Positions 28,924 to 37,453 of a stretch of DNA of 40,370 nucleotides are shown in pieces; the first letter of the stretch is position 1; each line of letters begins with the position of its first letter. The position numbers and the translations under genes are program-made. The notes under the pieces are model-generated. The model worked only from the letters and a program-made list of their open reading frames with translations. It made no database searches and was not told where the DNA came from. This stretch comes from Saprospiraceae bacterium (lineage in GTDB: Bacteria > Bacteroidota > Bacteroidia > Chitinophagales > Saprospiraceae): the NCBI GenBank assembly GCA_020629255.1, contig JAHDDR010000013.1:1-40370 (forward strand). Reading direction: 5' to 3'.

Positions 28924-29135
28924 TTTCTTTTGCCTTGATGCAAAAGAAACAAAAAATCAAGACTGTATTCATTTCTTAACACTACAAAAGTTTGAAAAAT
29001 CTAAACACAATAAACTCGCTTTCCCTAATGAACATTAATTAATCTCCATCAGCAATAAACCAACAAGCTTTTAAAATCATATTACTTGCTCAAACAGTAT
29101 TGTGTTTTGACGACTTTTCTATACTTTTTCCGTTA
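28924..29135. repeat. Palindromic intergenic element
   Basis: The left part is a perfect hairpin TTTCTTTTGC / GCAAAAGAAA (28924-28933 with 28940-28949, loop CTTGAT). It continues as AACACTACAAAAGTTTG... at 28978-29012, which is an imperfect inverted repeat of 29098-29135 (TATTGTGTTTTGACG...). Between the arms the strings AACTCGCTT and TTGCTCAAACAG are separated by about 65 bp. I associate the hairpin plus AACTCGCTT pattern with dispersed non-coding repeats in Bacteroidota genomes, from memory. Confidence 0.6.
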
Positions 29136-29258
29136 AAATGAATAAGGTCAGAAAATATTTTCAAAAGAAACTAATCCAATATTTTTTCTACAAAAAATAT
29201 TCTCTACAAAGCTAATAGAAAGGAAATAAATAATCGTTAAGGGAAGCATAAAAAAAGA

Positions 29259-29284
29259 AAAGGGGAGCCTTGCGGCTTCCCTTT
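29259..29284 (-). terminator. Terminator of the RND efflux operon
   Basis: An 11-bp stem with one G-T pair (29259-29269 with 29274-29284) and loop TTGC, followed on the minus strand by TTCTTTTTT. It lies 51 nt after the pump gene's stop codon. Confidence 0.8.
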
Positions 29285-29334
29285 CTATAACCAACTAAAA
29301 CTCAAGAACTATTATCTTTAAGTAGTTGGCTTTT

Positions 29335-32300
29335 TTATTTTCCAACTACCTCTTTGTCGTAACCTAATATTTTTTTCAATGAGGTGGTTCCTTTGTAAGA
29401 TAACCAGTACATCACCGGTACAACCACCAACGTCAATACAGTTGCAAAGACTAAGCCATAAATGACCGTCCAGGCCATCGGGCCCCACATCGCTACGTTA
29501 TCTCCACCTATAAACATCTGAGGATCAAGGTGTGAGACCAATGTAAAAAAGTTAAAATTAAATCCGATGGCTAAAGGAATCAAACCTAGAACGGTAGTGA
29601 TTGCCGTTAGAAGTACCGGACGCAGACGGGTCGCTCCTCCTTGTATAATCGCATCTTTGATTAAGGCCGAGGATAGTCGTTGATCTCGATGCAAACCCAG
29701 TTCTTCTCTTTTCCTTTTAATTAATAAATCAATATAATCTATTAATACAATGGCATTGTTCACGACAATGCCCGCTAAGGAAATAATTCCTACGCCCGTC
29801 ATGATAATCACAATGTCTTCACCTGAAATCAATAATCCTAAAAATACACCTATCGTACTTAATACAATAGACAAAAGAATAATGATGGGTGAAGTGAAGG
29901 AATTAAATTGGGTGACCAGAATGATGAAGATCATAAACATCGCTAAACCGAATGCCAAGAATAAGAACGACATATTTTCTTCTTGTTCTTTTTGTTCTCC
30001 GGTAAATTCGAAAGACATTCCTTCTGGCAATTCGTAGCCCTTCATTTGCTCCTCCAATTTGGTAACGATTTCATTGGAATTATATCCTTCCAAAATATTG
30101 GACGAAATCGTTACCATCCGATTCATGTCTTTTCGTTTGATGGCAGTATAGGTTTCCCCTCGTTCGATATCTGCTACCGACTCTATCGGAACTTGTTTTA
30201 CCTTTCCATCTCCTCGATCCCTAAAGGTGATTTTTTGAGTGATCAATGCTTCCTTATTGTTTCTGAAATCTTCGTTGGAACGCATAATAATCGGATATTC
30301 ATCCTCACCTTTTTTATATTTGGAAATTTCCATTCCATATTGAGCGGTACGAATCGCCACCGCAATATCTCTTGTATTGATTCCAAACAAACGAGCCGAC
30401 TGCCGATCTATTTTTACGGTTTGTTCGGGTTTCGCCAATTTTACATCCACTTTTAATCCTTCGATGCCTTGAATGTTCAAACTATTGAGAAATTCTACAA
30501 TCTTTTTGGATTCTTGCATAATCCCATCCAAATCTTCGCCCACCAATTCGATGTTGATCGGCTTTCCTGTTGGAGGGCCATCCGCATTTTGTTCTACAGA
30601 AATTTGAACCCCTGCATATTTACCCAAAACTTCTTTCCGAATGGCTTTCATGGCATCCTTGCTCGATAATTCTCCTCTTTCGGATGTAGGAATGAAGGAA
30701 ACTGTGAGTCTTGCCTTATTCGGCGATGAACCTGGGTCGGGTGGGCCGTTCGGGTCAGCGGTACCCTCCCCTATTTGGGTTAAGATGGATTCGACGATGG
30801 GCATGTAAGGTTCTACCGCTTTCGTCACTTTCGCTTCCATATCCCGCATCAAAGCATTGGTTTCTTCGATGTCTGTTCCTACATCCATTTCTACGAAAGC
30901 ATTTACGTACAAGGGATCTGCAGAAGGGAAAAAGACGGAGTCAGGCATAAATTTCCCTAATAATCCGAGGGATAAGAATAATAATCCAATCGTGCTGCCA
31001 AATAATAATAATGGCTTGATTTTTCCATCCAAAGTGAATCGGATAAAACGGTTGTACACCCGTTCCAAAATCGGCAATACTTTTCCTTGGAAAAAGAAAG
31101 ATGCCGGACGAAGGAATAGAACATTTAACAAGGTAAAAATAGCTCCGAACCCAAGCAAATTTCCTAACCAACGCATGTCGGGTCCACTGAATTCCATTTG
31201 TCGAGAATATTCAATATTGCCATAAGAGAAATCGGTTAATGAATTCATGCCTGTTATCAAGTAACAAGCAATCGCTGAAATCATCAATCCTCCGGAAATG
31301 ATTAATCCTCGAATTACTTTTCTTCTACGTTCCTCTTTGTCTTCGGAGCGTTCATCAATTTTCATTAATGTCCGAGTTAGAACCGGATTGATGACCAATG
31401 CCACGAACAAGGAAGATGAGAGAACAATGATAAGGGTAATGGGCAAGTATTTCATGAAACTTCCCATCACACCCGGCCAAAAAGCCAGTGGTACAAAGGC
31501 TGCCAAGGTCGTGGCTGTGGAAGCGATGATCGGCCATGCCACTTCTCCGGCTCCTCGTTTTGCTGCTTCGATTCGAGGTACGCCTTCCGACATGTATCGG
31601 TAAATATTTTCTACGACTACAATTCCATTATCTACCAACATACCGAGGGCGAGAATCAAGGAGAACAATACCACCATGTTCATGGTAACGCCCATCAAAT
31701 TCAATATCATGATACCCATGAGCATGGAAAGCGGAATGGCGATTCCGACAAACATGGCGTTTCTGATTCCGAGGAAAAACAAGAGTACCAAGACCACCAA
31801 TATCACACCGGAGATAATCGAATTCTGTAAATTCGACACTTCGTTTCTCGTATTAATGGATTGATCATTAAAAAGGCTCACCTTTAGATCTTTGGGGAAG
31901 AAATTTTTCTCTGCATCTCTTACAATGGCTTTTATTTTGTCGGATGCATCCAAGAGATTGGCTCCGGATCGTTTGATGATATCACAAGAAACAACGGGCA
32001 AGGTGTTAGAACGAGCATAGCTGGTCCGCTCCTCAAAATCGAATTTGACTTTCGCTACATCCCTTAAATATACCGGGCTTCCCCTTTCATTTTTAATGAC
32101 GATATTTTCGATTTCCCTCGCCGATTCGAAAAGACCCACCACCCTTACCGCACTCCTGAATCCGTTCCCGACAATCTCACCTGCGGACATGGTTACGTTT
32201 TCCTGTTCTATGGCTTCCTTGATATCATAATAAGAAATCCTACGGGCTTGCATGGCTGACAAATCCAATTGGATGGCCATTTCCTTGTCTACGGAACCCT

Positions 32301-33036
32301 TGATTTCTACTTCGGTAATTTCTTTGAGTTGCTCGATCCTATCTTGAAGATATTCGGCATAATATCTCAATTCATCCACACCATAATTACCAGAAAGATT
32401 AATGGAAACAATCGGCAATTCGGCTACATTCACATCTTTGATGATGGGATCTCTAGGCAGATCGTCGGGCAAATCTGCTTTGGCTTTGTCTATGGCATCT
32501 TTTACATCGATTTTGGCATCTTCGATTTTCACATCCGAATTGAATTCTACTTCTATGATGGAAAAATCCTGCATAGATGTAGATTCGAAGAATTTCATCC
32601 CATCCAATGTTTTGAGTTGTTTTTCGATGGGTCGAGTAACGAGACTTTCGATATCTTGTGCCGAGTTGCCCGGATAGGGCGTATTGACAAAAATCGTTGG
32701 CATCGCCACTTCGGGGTACTGCTCCTTGGGAATACTATTAAAGGACATGACTCCGAAAAGGAGAATCATGAAGGTTAATAGAAAAATGGTCAGTACATTA
32801 TCTACCGCCCAAGAAGTTATACCGAATTCTCTTACGGAGACCTCATTGGCAGGTTCTTTTTTGCCTTCTTCTAGAAGCACCTCTTCGTCGTCTTCAATTT
32901 TTGAAATCAGCTCCTCTTGTACTGGTGCATCTTCCTCCAAGTTTTGGATTTCATCCTCATTCTGGATATTGGGATCGTCAGAACGTTCTTTTTGATCCTT
33001 TGGAGGGATTTTATCATCATCTTTTTTCTTAGCCAT
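29335..33036 (-). CDS. Efflux RND transporter permease subunit
   Basis: This is the inner-membrane proton-driven pump of a tripartite RND exporter (AcrB/MexB/CusA superfamily). RND landmarks are present: after the first membrane helix (about 79-99) comes YPGNSAQDIESLVTRPIEKQL; in the helix 4 region is LILALGMLVDNGIVVVENIYR with the proton-relay aspartate; and GVGIISLAGIVVNNAIVLIDYIDLL and GATRLRPVLLTAITTVLGLIPLAIG lie in the second half. At 1233 residues it is about 190 longer than AcrB. The excess comes from an acidic N-terminal tail (residues 1-68), an insertion with two more hydrophobic segments (about 560-640), and a segment between the last two helices (FFTLVSHLDPQMFIGGDNVAMWGP). It overlaps the adaptor gene by 8 nt. 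Substrate unknown. Confidence 0.93.
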   Translation of the reverse strand: MAKKKDDDKIPPKDQKERSDDPNIQNEDEIQNLEEDAPVQEELISKIEDDEEVLLEEGKKEPANEVSVREFGITSWAVDNVLTIFLLTFMILLFGVMSFNSIPKEQYPEVAMPTIFVNTPYPGNSAQDIESLVTRPIEKQLKTLDGMKFFESTSMQDFSIIEVEFNSDVKIEDAKIDVKDAIDKAKADLPDDLPRDPIIKDVNVAELPIVSINLSGNYGVDELRYYAEYLQDRIEQLKEITEVEIKGSVDKEMAIQLDLSAMQARRISYYDIKEAIEQENVTMSAGEIVGNGFRSAVRVVGLFESAREIENIVIKNERGSPVYLRDVAKVKFDFEERTSYARSNTLPVVSCDIIKRSGANLLDASDKIKAIVRDAEKNFFPKDLKVSLFNDQSINTRNEVSNLQNSIISGVILVVLVLLFFLGIRNAMFVGIAIPLSMLMGIMILNLMGVTMNMVVLFSLILALGMLVDNGIVVVENIYRYMSEGVPRIEAAKRGAGEVAWPIIASTATTLAAFVPLAFWPGVMGSFMKYLPITLIIVLSSSLFVALVINPVLTRTLMKIDERSEDKEERRRKVIRGLIISGGLMISAIACYLITGMNSLTDFSYGNIEYSRQMEFSGPDMRWLGNLLGFGAIFTLLNVLFLRPASFFFQGKVLPILERVYNRFIRFTLDGKIKPLLLFGSTIGLLFLSLGLLGKFMPDSVFFPSADPLYVNAFVEMDVGTDIEETNALMRDMEAKVTKAVEPYMPIVESILTQIGEGTADPNGPPDPGSSPNKARLTVSFIPTSERGELSSKDAMKAIRKEVLGKYAGVQISVEQNADGPPTGKPINIELVGEDLDGIMQESKKIVEFLNSLNIQGIEGLKVDVKLAKPEQTVKIDRQSARLFGINTRDIAVAIRTAQYGMEISKYKKGEDEYPIIMRSNEDFRNNKEALITQKITFRDRGDGKVKQVPIESVADIERGETYTAIKRKDMNRMVTISSNILEGYNSNEIVTKLEEQMKGYELPEGMSFEFTGEQKEQEENMSFLFLAFGLAMFMIFIILVTQFNSFTSPIIILLSIVLSTIGVFLGLLISGEDIVIIMTGVGIISLAGIVVNNAIVLIDYIDLLIKRKREELGLHRDQRLSSALIKDAIIQGGATRLRPVLLTAITTVLGLIPLAIGFNFNFFTLVSHLDPQMFIGGDNVAMWGPMAWTVIYGLVFATVLTLVVVPVMYWLSYKGTTSLKKILGYDKEVVGK

Positions 33037-34234
33037 TGGTTTCTTCCGGTTTCGGTTCTACAATTTCAACATCTAACATTTGCCCTTCGGTTAGTCCTCT
33101 ACCTCCTTTAGCGATGATCAATTCTTCGCCTTCCAGCCCAGAACTGATGACGACCATTCCTTCTTCCGAAGCTCCTGTTTCCACCAGAATTTTCTTTACC
33201 ACATCGCCTTCTTCATTCTTATCTACGATATAAACATAATCGTTTCCTCCAAGGTCTTGACGAATCAATTCTTCTGGAATCATGATGGCATCTTTGATGG
33301 TTTCATCATTTATCATCATCATCGCCAAAAGGTTGGGTTTTAATATGCTGCCTGGATTCGACATCGTTACTTCTACTTCGAAGGTTCTATTGGAAGGATT
33401 TACGGTACGACCAATCAGACTCACCCTTGCTTTCTTTTCTTCTTCTATAGAAGGAAATTTTACAGTTACCCGATCTCCTCTTTTTACATTCTTCAAGTAT
33501 TTTTCGGGTACGCCCGCTACTACTTTCACTTGATTGGTATTCATGATCATAAGGATCGGTGAGCCAGGTCCTGCCATTTCTCCCTGCTTGATCATAACTC
33601 GATCTATCACTCCAGATACAGGTGAATAAACATCGGCCTTTGTTTTCTGGAATTTTACGGCATCTATAGATTTTTGAAGACTCTCCATATTGTTTTTCGC
33701 TTGGAGATATTGCATTTCTGAACCGATGTTTTGATCCCATAATCTTTTTTGCCTTTCATAGACTGTCCTTGCCAATTCTAAGCGTTTTTCCAATTCGGCT
33801 ACTTGCTTATCTACTGCTTCCAAATCGAGTCTAGCTACAAGGTCGCCTTTACGAATAGATTGTCCTTCTTCCCAAGTCATTTGGATTAAGCGTCCGCCCG
33901 ACTCACTGCTTGCCATAGTTGGATTATCTGCCCGAACCGATGCTTGTATTTCCGCATAGGATTTAAAATCTTTTTTAATGGATTTCATCGCCGTAACTGA
34001 TGTTTTTTTAGCAACCGTCGTATCTTTTTCTTCGATTTCTAATTCTAAATCCTCTATGAATTGTTCCATCTTTCTTTGGGATAACTTTGCTTCGGATAGC
34101 AGCTCCCTCATTTTATCGAGGTCTTTTGGCATTTCTTCCGGAAATGTAACTTCCAGTTTTGTTTTGTCTACTGTTTCAGTTTGGCAGGAAGCCATCAGCC
34201 CTAACAGACAAATTAAATACAACCACCTTTTCAT
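33029..34234 (-). CDS. Efflux RND transporter periplasmic adaptor (lipoprotein)
   Basis: This 401-residue membrane-fusion protein bridges the pump and the TolC channel. It has a lipoprotein signal (LMASC, lipidated Cys17). An extra N-terminal coiled coil (about 38-75: KMRELLSEAKLSQRKMEQFIEDLELEIEEKD) precedes the usual domains. The lipoyl half-motifs (ESGGRLIQMTWEEGQSIRKGDLVARLD and ADVYSPVSGVIDRVMIKQGEMAGPG) flank the alpha-hairpin QVAELEKRLELARTVYERQ. The beta-barrel and membrane-proximal parts follow. It starts 41 nt after the outer-membrane gene and its end overlaps the pump's start, so translation is coupled. Confidence 0.92.
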   Translation of the reverse strand: MKRWLYLICLLGLMASCQTETVDKTKLEVTFPEEMPKDLDKMRELLSEAKLSQRKMEQFIEDLELEIEEKDTTVAKKTSVTAMKSIKKDFKSYAEIQASVRADNPTMASSESGGRLIQMTWEEGQSIRKGDLVARLDLEAVDKQVAELEKRLELARTVYERQKRLWDQNIGSEMQYLQAKNNMESLQKSIDAVKFQKTKADVYSPVSGVIDRVMIKQGEMAGPGSPILMIMNTNQVKVVAGVPEKYLKNVKRGDRVTVKFPSIEEEKKARVSLIGRTVNPSNRTFEVEVTMSNPGSILKPNLLAMMMINDETIKDAIMIPEELIRQDLGGNDYVYIVDKNEEGDVVKKILVETGASEEGMVVISSGLEGEELIIAKGGRGLTEGQMLDVEIVEPKPEETNG

Positions 34235-34275
34235 TTGTTATGATTTTTTCACTTTCGTGTGATACGAATAATTTT

Positions 34276-35607
34276 TTAATTCCCTAATGCTTTATCCAAC
34301 TCTACTTTTGCTACGAGAACATCATACCGAGCATTCGTATAATTGGCTTGTGCTTGGAAGAGTCCTTGTTCTGCCGTTGTTATTTCGAGGCTAGAACCTA
34401 CTCCTTCCTTATATTTAATCTGGGATGTTTTATAAATCTTATCGGCTAGCTCCAGATTTTTTTTCCTGTCGGCTAACCGTTGCTGAGCATTCAAATAATT
34501 GGTTCTTGCATTTTGTACTTGAAGGGCAATCGCATTTTCAAGGCGAGTCCGACGGTTCTTAACCATTTCCAATTGCAGTTGTGCTCTTTGGACTTTTGCC
34601 TTTTTATCAAATCCATCAAAAATGGGAACATTTAATTGTAAGCCTACAACGCCCGTATCGAACCAAGAACCATCTTTGAATTTATTGCCTTGCCAGTTCC
34701 AATCGTAGGCACCATAAGCAATTAACTGAGGAAGATAACCATCTTTGTACCTCTGTACATTCAATTCATTTAGCTTAATGGCTGATTGAACTACTTTATA
34801 TTCTGATCGTTGAGCATAGTCAATACGTCCATCCAAATCATCATCTGAGGGTATAGTCAGCAACCTTTCTAAATTATCTGATACATCAATTTTTTGTTCC
34901 ATGGGATAGCCCATTGTAAATTTTAAATAATTGAGTACCAATTCTTTTTGATGGGAAAGGTTTTCTTTTTCTGCATCCAAATTTGCCAAAGATAATTCTA
35001 GACGATCCACATCCAATTGTTCTACAAAACCCGCCTTGTATAATTCTTGGGTTTCATAAAACAACCTCTTAAGGTTTTCAATATTCTTATCCAGAATCTT
35101 TCCATTCTCCTCAATGATTAAGGCCGGAAGGTAGGCTTCTCTGATGTTATTCCTTACTTCATCCCGTTTAGAGTCTAGAGATAATCTTGCTTGATTGGTA
35201 TAATATTTTGCGGCTTCCAATCCTGTAAAATAACTACCATCAAACAATAGGGTAGAAAATTCCAAGCCCATTTTAAAGGTATTATTCGTACCGAATTGCA
35301 CTTCGTTGTTGAAATTGGGATTCACTTGCCCAGTGGTTGGATCTATTCCAAATTCATCTGGTAATATGGTTACTGGTAATTTGAAATAATAATTATAATT
35401 GGATGTAAAATCCAAGTGAGGGATTCCAATCGACTTGGCTTCTATTACCCTTTGATCTGCATCTGCCACATCGATTTGTGCATCTCTAATTTCAATACTG
35501 TTATTCAATCCATAAGCGATTGCTTCTTCTAGGGTGAAAGCTCTAGAATTTTGAGCATTTCCCATACTCCCGATACAGATGATTGCAATAGTTATCCAAA
35601 TTCTCAT
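34276..35607 (-). CDS. TolC-family outer membrane efflux protein
   Basis: This is a 443-residue outer-membrane channel component of the tripartite pump. It has a signal peptide (MRIWITIAIICIGSMGNAQ) and two OEP repeats: FTLEEAIAYGLNNSIEIRDAQIDVADADQRVIEAKS at the N-terminus and LQLEMVKNRRTRLENAIALQVQNARTNYLNAQQRLADRK in the second half. The closing KEGVGSSLEITTAEQGLFQAQANYTNARYDVLVAKVELDKALG is typical of TolC-type proteins. The start codon overlaps the stop of the tetR gene by 4 nt (ATGA). Confidence 0.93.
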   Translation of the reverse strand: MRIWITIAIICIGSMGNAQNSRAFTLEEAIAYGLNNSIEIRDAQIDVADADQRVIEAKSIGIPHLDFTSNYNYYFKLPVTILPDEFGIDPTTGQVNPNFNNEVQFGTNNTFKMGLEFSTLLFDGSYFTGLEAAKYYTNQARLSLDSKRDEVRNNIREAYLPALIIEENGKILDKNIENLKRLFYETQELYKAGFVEQLDVDRLELSLANLDAEKENLSHQKELVLNYLKFTMGYPMEQKIDVSDNLERLLTIPSDDDLDGRIDYAQRSEYKVVQSAIKLNELNVQRYKDGYLPQLIAYGAYDWNWQGNKFKDGSWFDTGVVGLQLNVPIFDGFDKKAKVQRAQLQLEMVKNRRTRLENAIALQVQNARTNYLNAQQRLADRKKNLELADKIYKTSQIKYKEGVGSSLEITTAEQGLFQAQANYTNARYDVLVAKVELDKALGN

Positions 35608-36218
35608 ACTTCGGCGTTTTCGCTTAAATGTTTTTCTAATAATTTGAGTCCTTTTTTGGATGCTATACCGTGTATGTGGTAATTAATGAATTCCAAAAAT
35701 AATTTTTCCCGGTTGTATTTCTTCATTGGAAAAATATCCTCATCAACTAATACCATAGATTTCCCTACATAAAATTTAGCTATGATATCTGCCTGTAAAT
35801 TATCTCTGTAAAGTCCTAATTCAATTCCTCTATCTATGTTGCCTTTAATCACACCATAAATGTGGTCTTGGTGGAGCGACTCCATCAATTTCCAACTTTC
35901 GCCATAATATTTTTGGAGATCATACATGGTAGAAGGATTCAACTGTCTTAACATGTAGGCAATGTGCCTTGCCATATTCAACATTTCATCAATGGGATCT
36001 TTCGATTCACTGATGATTCTTGTTATATCTTCTTTTTCTTGTAGTAAATGAAGGGCAATTGTTTTATTGATTAGATCCGCTTTATTATCTACATATAAAT
36101 ACAATGTCTTTTTAGAAATACCCAGTTTTCCGGCAATGTCATCCATTGTCACACTCTTCACTCCATATTTCATGAAGAGTTCATTTACTTTAGATAATAT
36201 TTCTTTTTCCTTGTCCAT
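35604..36218 (-). CDS. TetR/AcrR-family transcriptional regulator
   Basis: This is a 204-residue one-domain-plus-ligand-pocket repressor, probably acting on its own operon. The helix-turn-helix is at residues 25-46 (MDDIAGKLGISKKTLYLYVDN), and the helical ligand and dimer domain follows. The ATG at 36218 was chosen: an in-frame ATG at 36257 would place the start inside the promoter box at 36255-36262 and add a non-homologous leader. It is the first gene of the operon tetR - tolC-like - adaptor - pump, with a 4-nt overlap to the second gene, so it regulates efflux by autoregulation. Three 9-nt direct repeats just upstream are candidate operators. Confidence 0.92.
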   Translation of the reverse strand: MDKEKEILSKVNELFMKYGVKSVTMDDIAGKLGISKKTLYLYVDNKADLINKTIALHLLQEKEDITRIISESKDPIDEMLNMARHIAYMLRQLNPSTMYDLQKYYGESWKLMESLHQDHIYGVIKGNIDRGIELGLYRDNLQADIIAKFYVGKSMVLVDEDIFPMKKYNREKLFLEFINYHIHGIASKKGLKLLEKHLSENAEV

Positions 36219-36254
36219 TATGGGTACAAATGTATAAGAATAAAACACGGGAAA

Positions 36255-36262
36255 CAAAAATA
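36255..36262 (-). promoter_or_regulatory. -7 promoter box for the tetR-RND operon
   Basis: On the minus strand this reads TATTTTTG, an exact TAnnTTTG. It predicts a start near 36249 and a leader of about 31 nt before the ATG at 36218. It supports the short start choice for the regulator. Confidence 0.6.
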
Positions 36263-36270
36263 GGTTCTAA

Positions 36271-36297
36271 AGTTTCCTAAGTTTTATCAGTTTTAAC
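36271..36297. repeat. Three 9-nt direct repeats, possible operator
   Basis: AGTTTCCTA, AGTTTTATC and AGTTTTAAC follow each other without gaps, with AGTTT at 36271, 36280 and 36289. They begin 8 bp upstream of the tetR -7 box, across the expected -33 region, and about 40 bp upstream of the anmK box. Confidence 0.5.
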
Positions 36298-36337
36298 AAT
36301 TCTTTCTCAGAAGTCTTTTTTGCAATCAGAATAACAC

Positions 36338-36345
36338 TATATTTG
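36338..36345 (+). promoter_or_regulatory. -7 promoter box for anmK (leaderless geometry)
   Basis: TATATTTG is an exact TAnnTTTG ending 6 nt before the ATG at 36352. Transcription should begin about at the start codon. The upstream in-frame TTG at 36343 lies within the box and can be excluded as a start. Confidence 0.6.
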
Positions 36346-36351
36346 ATTGAA

Positions 36352-37449
36352 ATGGGTAGCAAAAAAATATATCACATATTGGGGCTTATGTCCGGCAGTT
36401 CTTTGGATGGACTGGATATCGCATTTTGTAAATTTGAATTGGATGAAGGGAAAATTAACTGGGAAATATTACAAGCAGAAACACTTTCTTATGATTTAAA
36501 ATGGAAACTGAGACTTTTGGATCTGCCCCATCATACTGCTTTGGATTTTGCAAAGACACATACCTATTTTGGGCATTATATGGGAGAGTTAGTCAATACA
36601 TTCATTCATAAACACAACATCGAAGCTGATTTCATTGCCTCACATGGACATACTATTTTCCATTATCCAGAAAAATTACTGACTGTCCAAATTGGTGATG
36701 GAGCCGCCTTAGCCAGCAAAACAGGACTGCCGGTTATTTGTGATTTCAGAAGCCATGATTTAGCACTTGAAGGAGAAGGAACGCCTTTGGCTCCTACCGC
36801 CGATCATTATTTATTCCCCGAGTATGATTTTTTATTAAACCTTGGAGGCATTGCCAATATTACCCACCAAAAAAACGGAAAAAGAACAGCTTTTGACATT
36901 ACTCCCCTCAATCAAGTTTTAAACGAATTGGCCATGCATGAAGGGCTAGAATATGATGAAGATGGAAATCTAGCTCAATCGGGAGCATTCATTCCAGAAT
37001 TATATGAATATCTTAATCGATATCCCTATTATCATAAACCATTACCTAAATCATTGGACAACCAAAATATTAAAAAACAATTCATCCCCAAAGTCTTGAA
37101 CTTTGAAAGTTCGAATGCGAATAAACTACATACTTGCTGCAAGGTTTTCGGGTATCAGATAGCTCAAGTCATTGCATCTTTTGGGGTTAATGACCATTCT
37201 AAAATATTAGTAACCGGTGGCGGGGCTTTCAATGTTTTTCTTATGAATTGCATTCAAGAAGAATTAGGAAAAAAAATGGAAATTCGGCTTCCTTCCAAGG
37301 AAATCATTATGTTTAAAGAAGCATTATTGATGGCTCTTCTTGGATTATTAAGGGTTGAAAACAACATCAACTGTTTTTCTGAAATAACAAATGCACTATC
37401 CGATAGTATTGGTGGTGCCATTTATCAAGGAATAAAAAAACATATTTAA
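36352..37449 (+). CDS. anmK: Anhydro-N-acetylmuramic acid kinase
   Basis: This cytosolic enzyme phosphorylates and opens 1,6-anhydro-MurNAc to MurNAc-6-phosphate during peptidoglycan recycling. The ATP-site motif is GLMSGSSLDGLDIA (residues 11-24), with NLGGIANIT and VTGGGAFN later in the chain, and RSHDLALEGEGTPLAPTADHYLF as a family-typical block. The length of 365 residues agrees with the family. The ATG at 36352 is preferred over the TTG at 36343, which lies within the -7 box. The SDR-family gene starts 4 nt after its stop and is probably cotranscribed. The usual partner enzymes (MurQ, NagZ) are not in this window. Confidence 0.94.
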   Translation: MGSKKIYHILGLMSGSSLDGLDIAFCKFELDEGKINWEILQAETLSYDLKWKLRLLDLPHHTALDFAKTHTYFGHYMGELVNTFIHKHNIEADFIASHGHTIFHYPEKLLTVQIGDGAALASKTGLPVICDFRSHDLALEGEGTPLAPTADHYLFPEYDFLLNLGGIANITHQKNGKRTAFDITPLNQVLNELAMHEGLEYDEDGNLAQSGAFIPELYEYLNRYPYYHKPLPKSLDNQNIKKQFIPKVLNFESSNANKLHTCCKVFGYQIAQVIASFGVNDHSKILVTGGGAFNVFLMNCIQEELGKKMEIRLPSKEIIMFKEALLMALLGLLRVENNINCFSEITNALSDSIGGAIYQGIKKHI

Positions 37450-37453
37450 CCAT

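Larger units (their letters stand above)
28895..29334. other. 440-bp intergenic region with palindromic element and terminator
   Basis: There is no convincing gene. It holds a dispersed-type palindromic element (28924-29135), a second perfect AT hairpin at 29178-29201 (10-bp stem, CTAC loop), the palindrome GAAAATATTTTC at 29151-29162, and the terminator of the RND operon at 29259-29284. The promoter of the thioredoxin operon should lie at the left end, but no exact -7 box is visible there. Confidence 0.7.

Noticed and set aside
28941-28980. Tiny ORF starting ATGCAAAAGAAAC within the palindromic element
   Set aside because: It encodes only 13 residues and is a product of the repeat hairpin.
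36219-36257. Longer N-terminus for the TetR regulator
   Set aside because: Its start codon would overlap the minus-strand -7 box at 36255-36262; the ATG at 36218 fits the family.
36343-36351. TTG start for anmK
   Set aside because: It lies inside the TATATTTG promoter box; the ATG at 36352 gives the family N-terminus.
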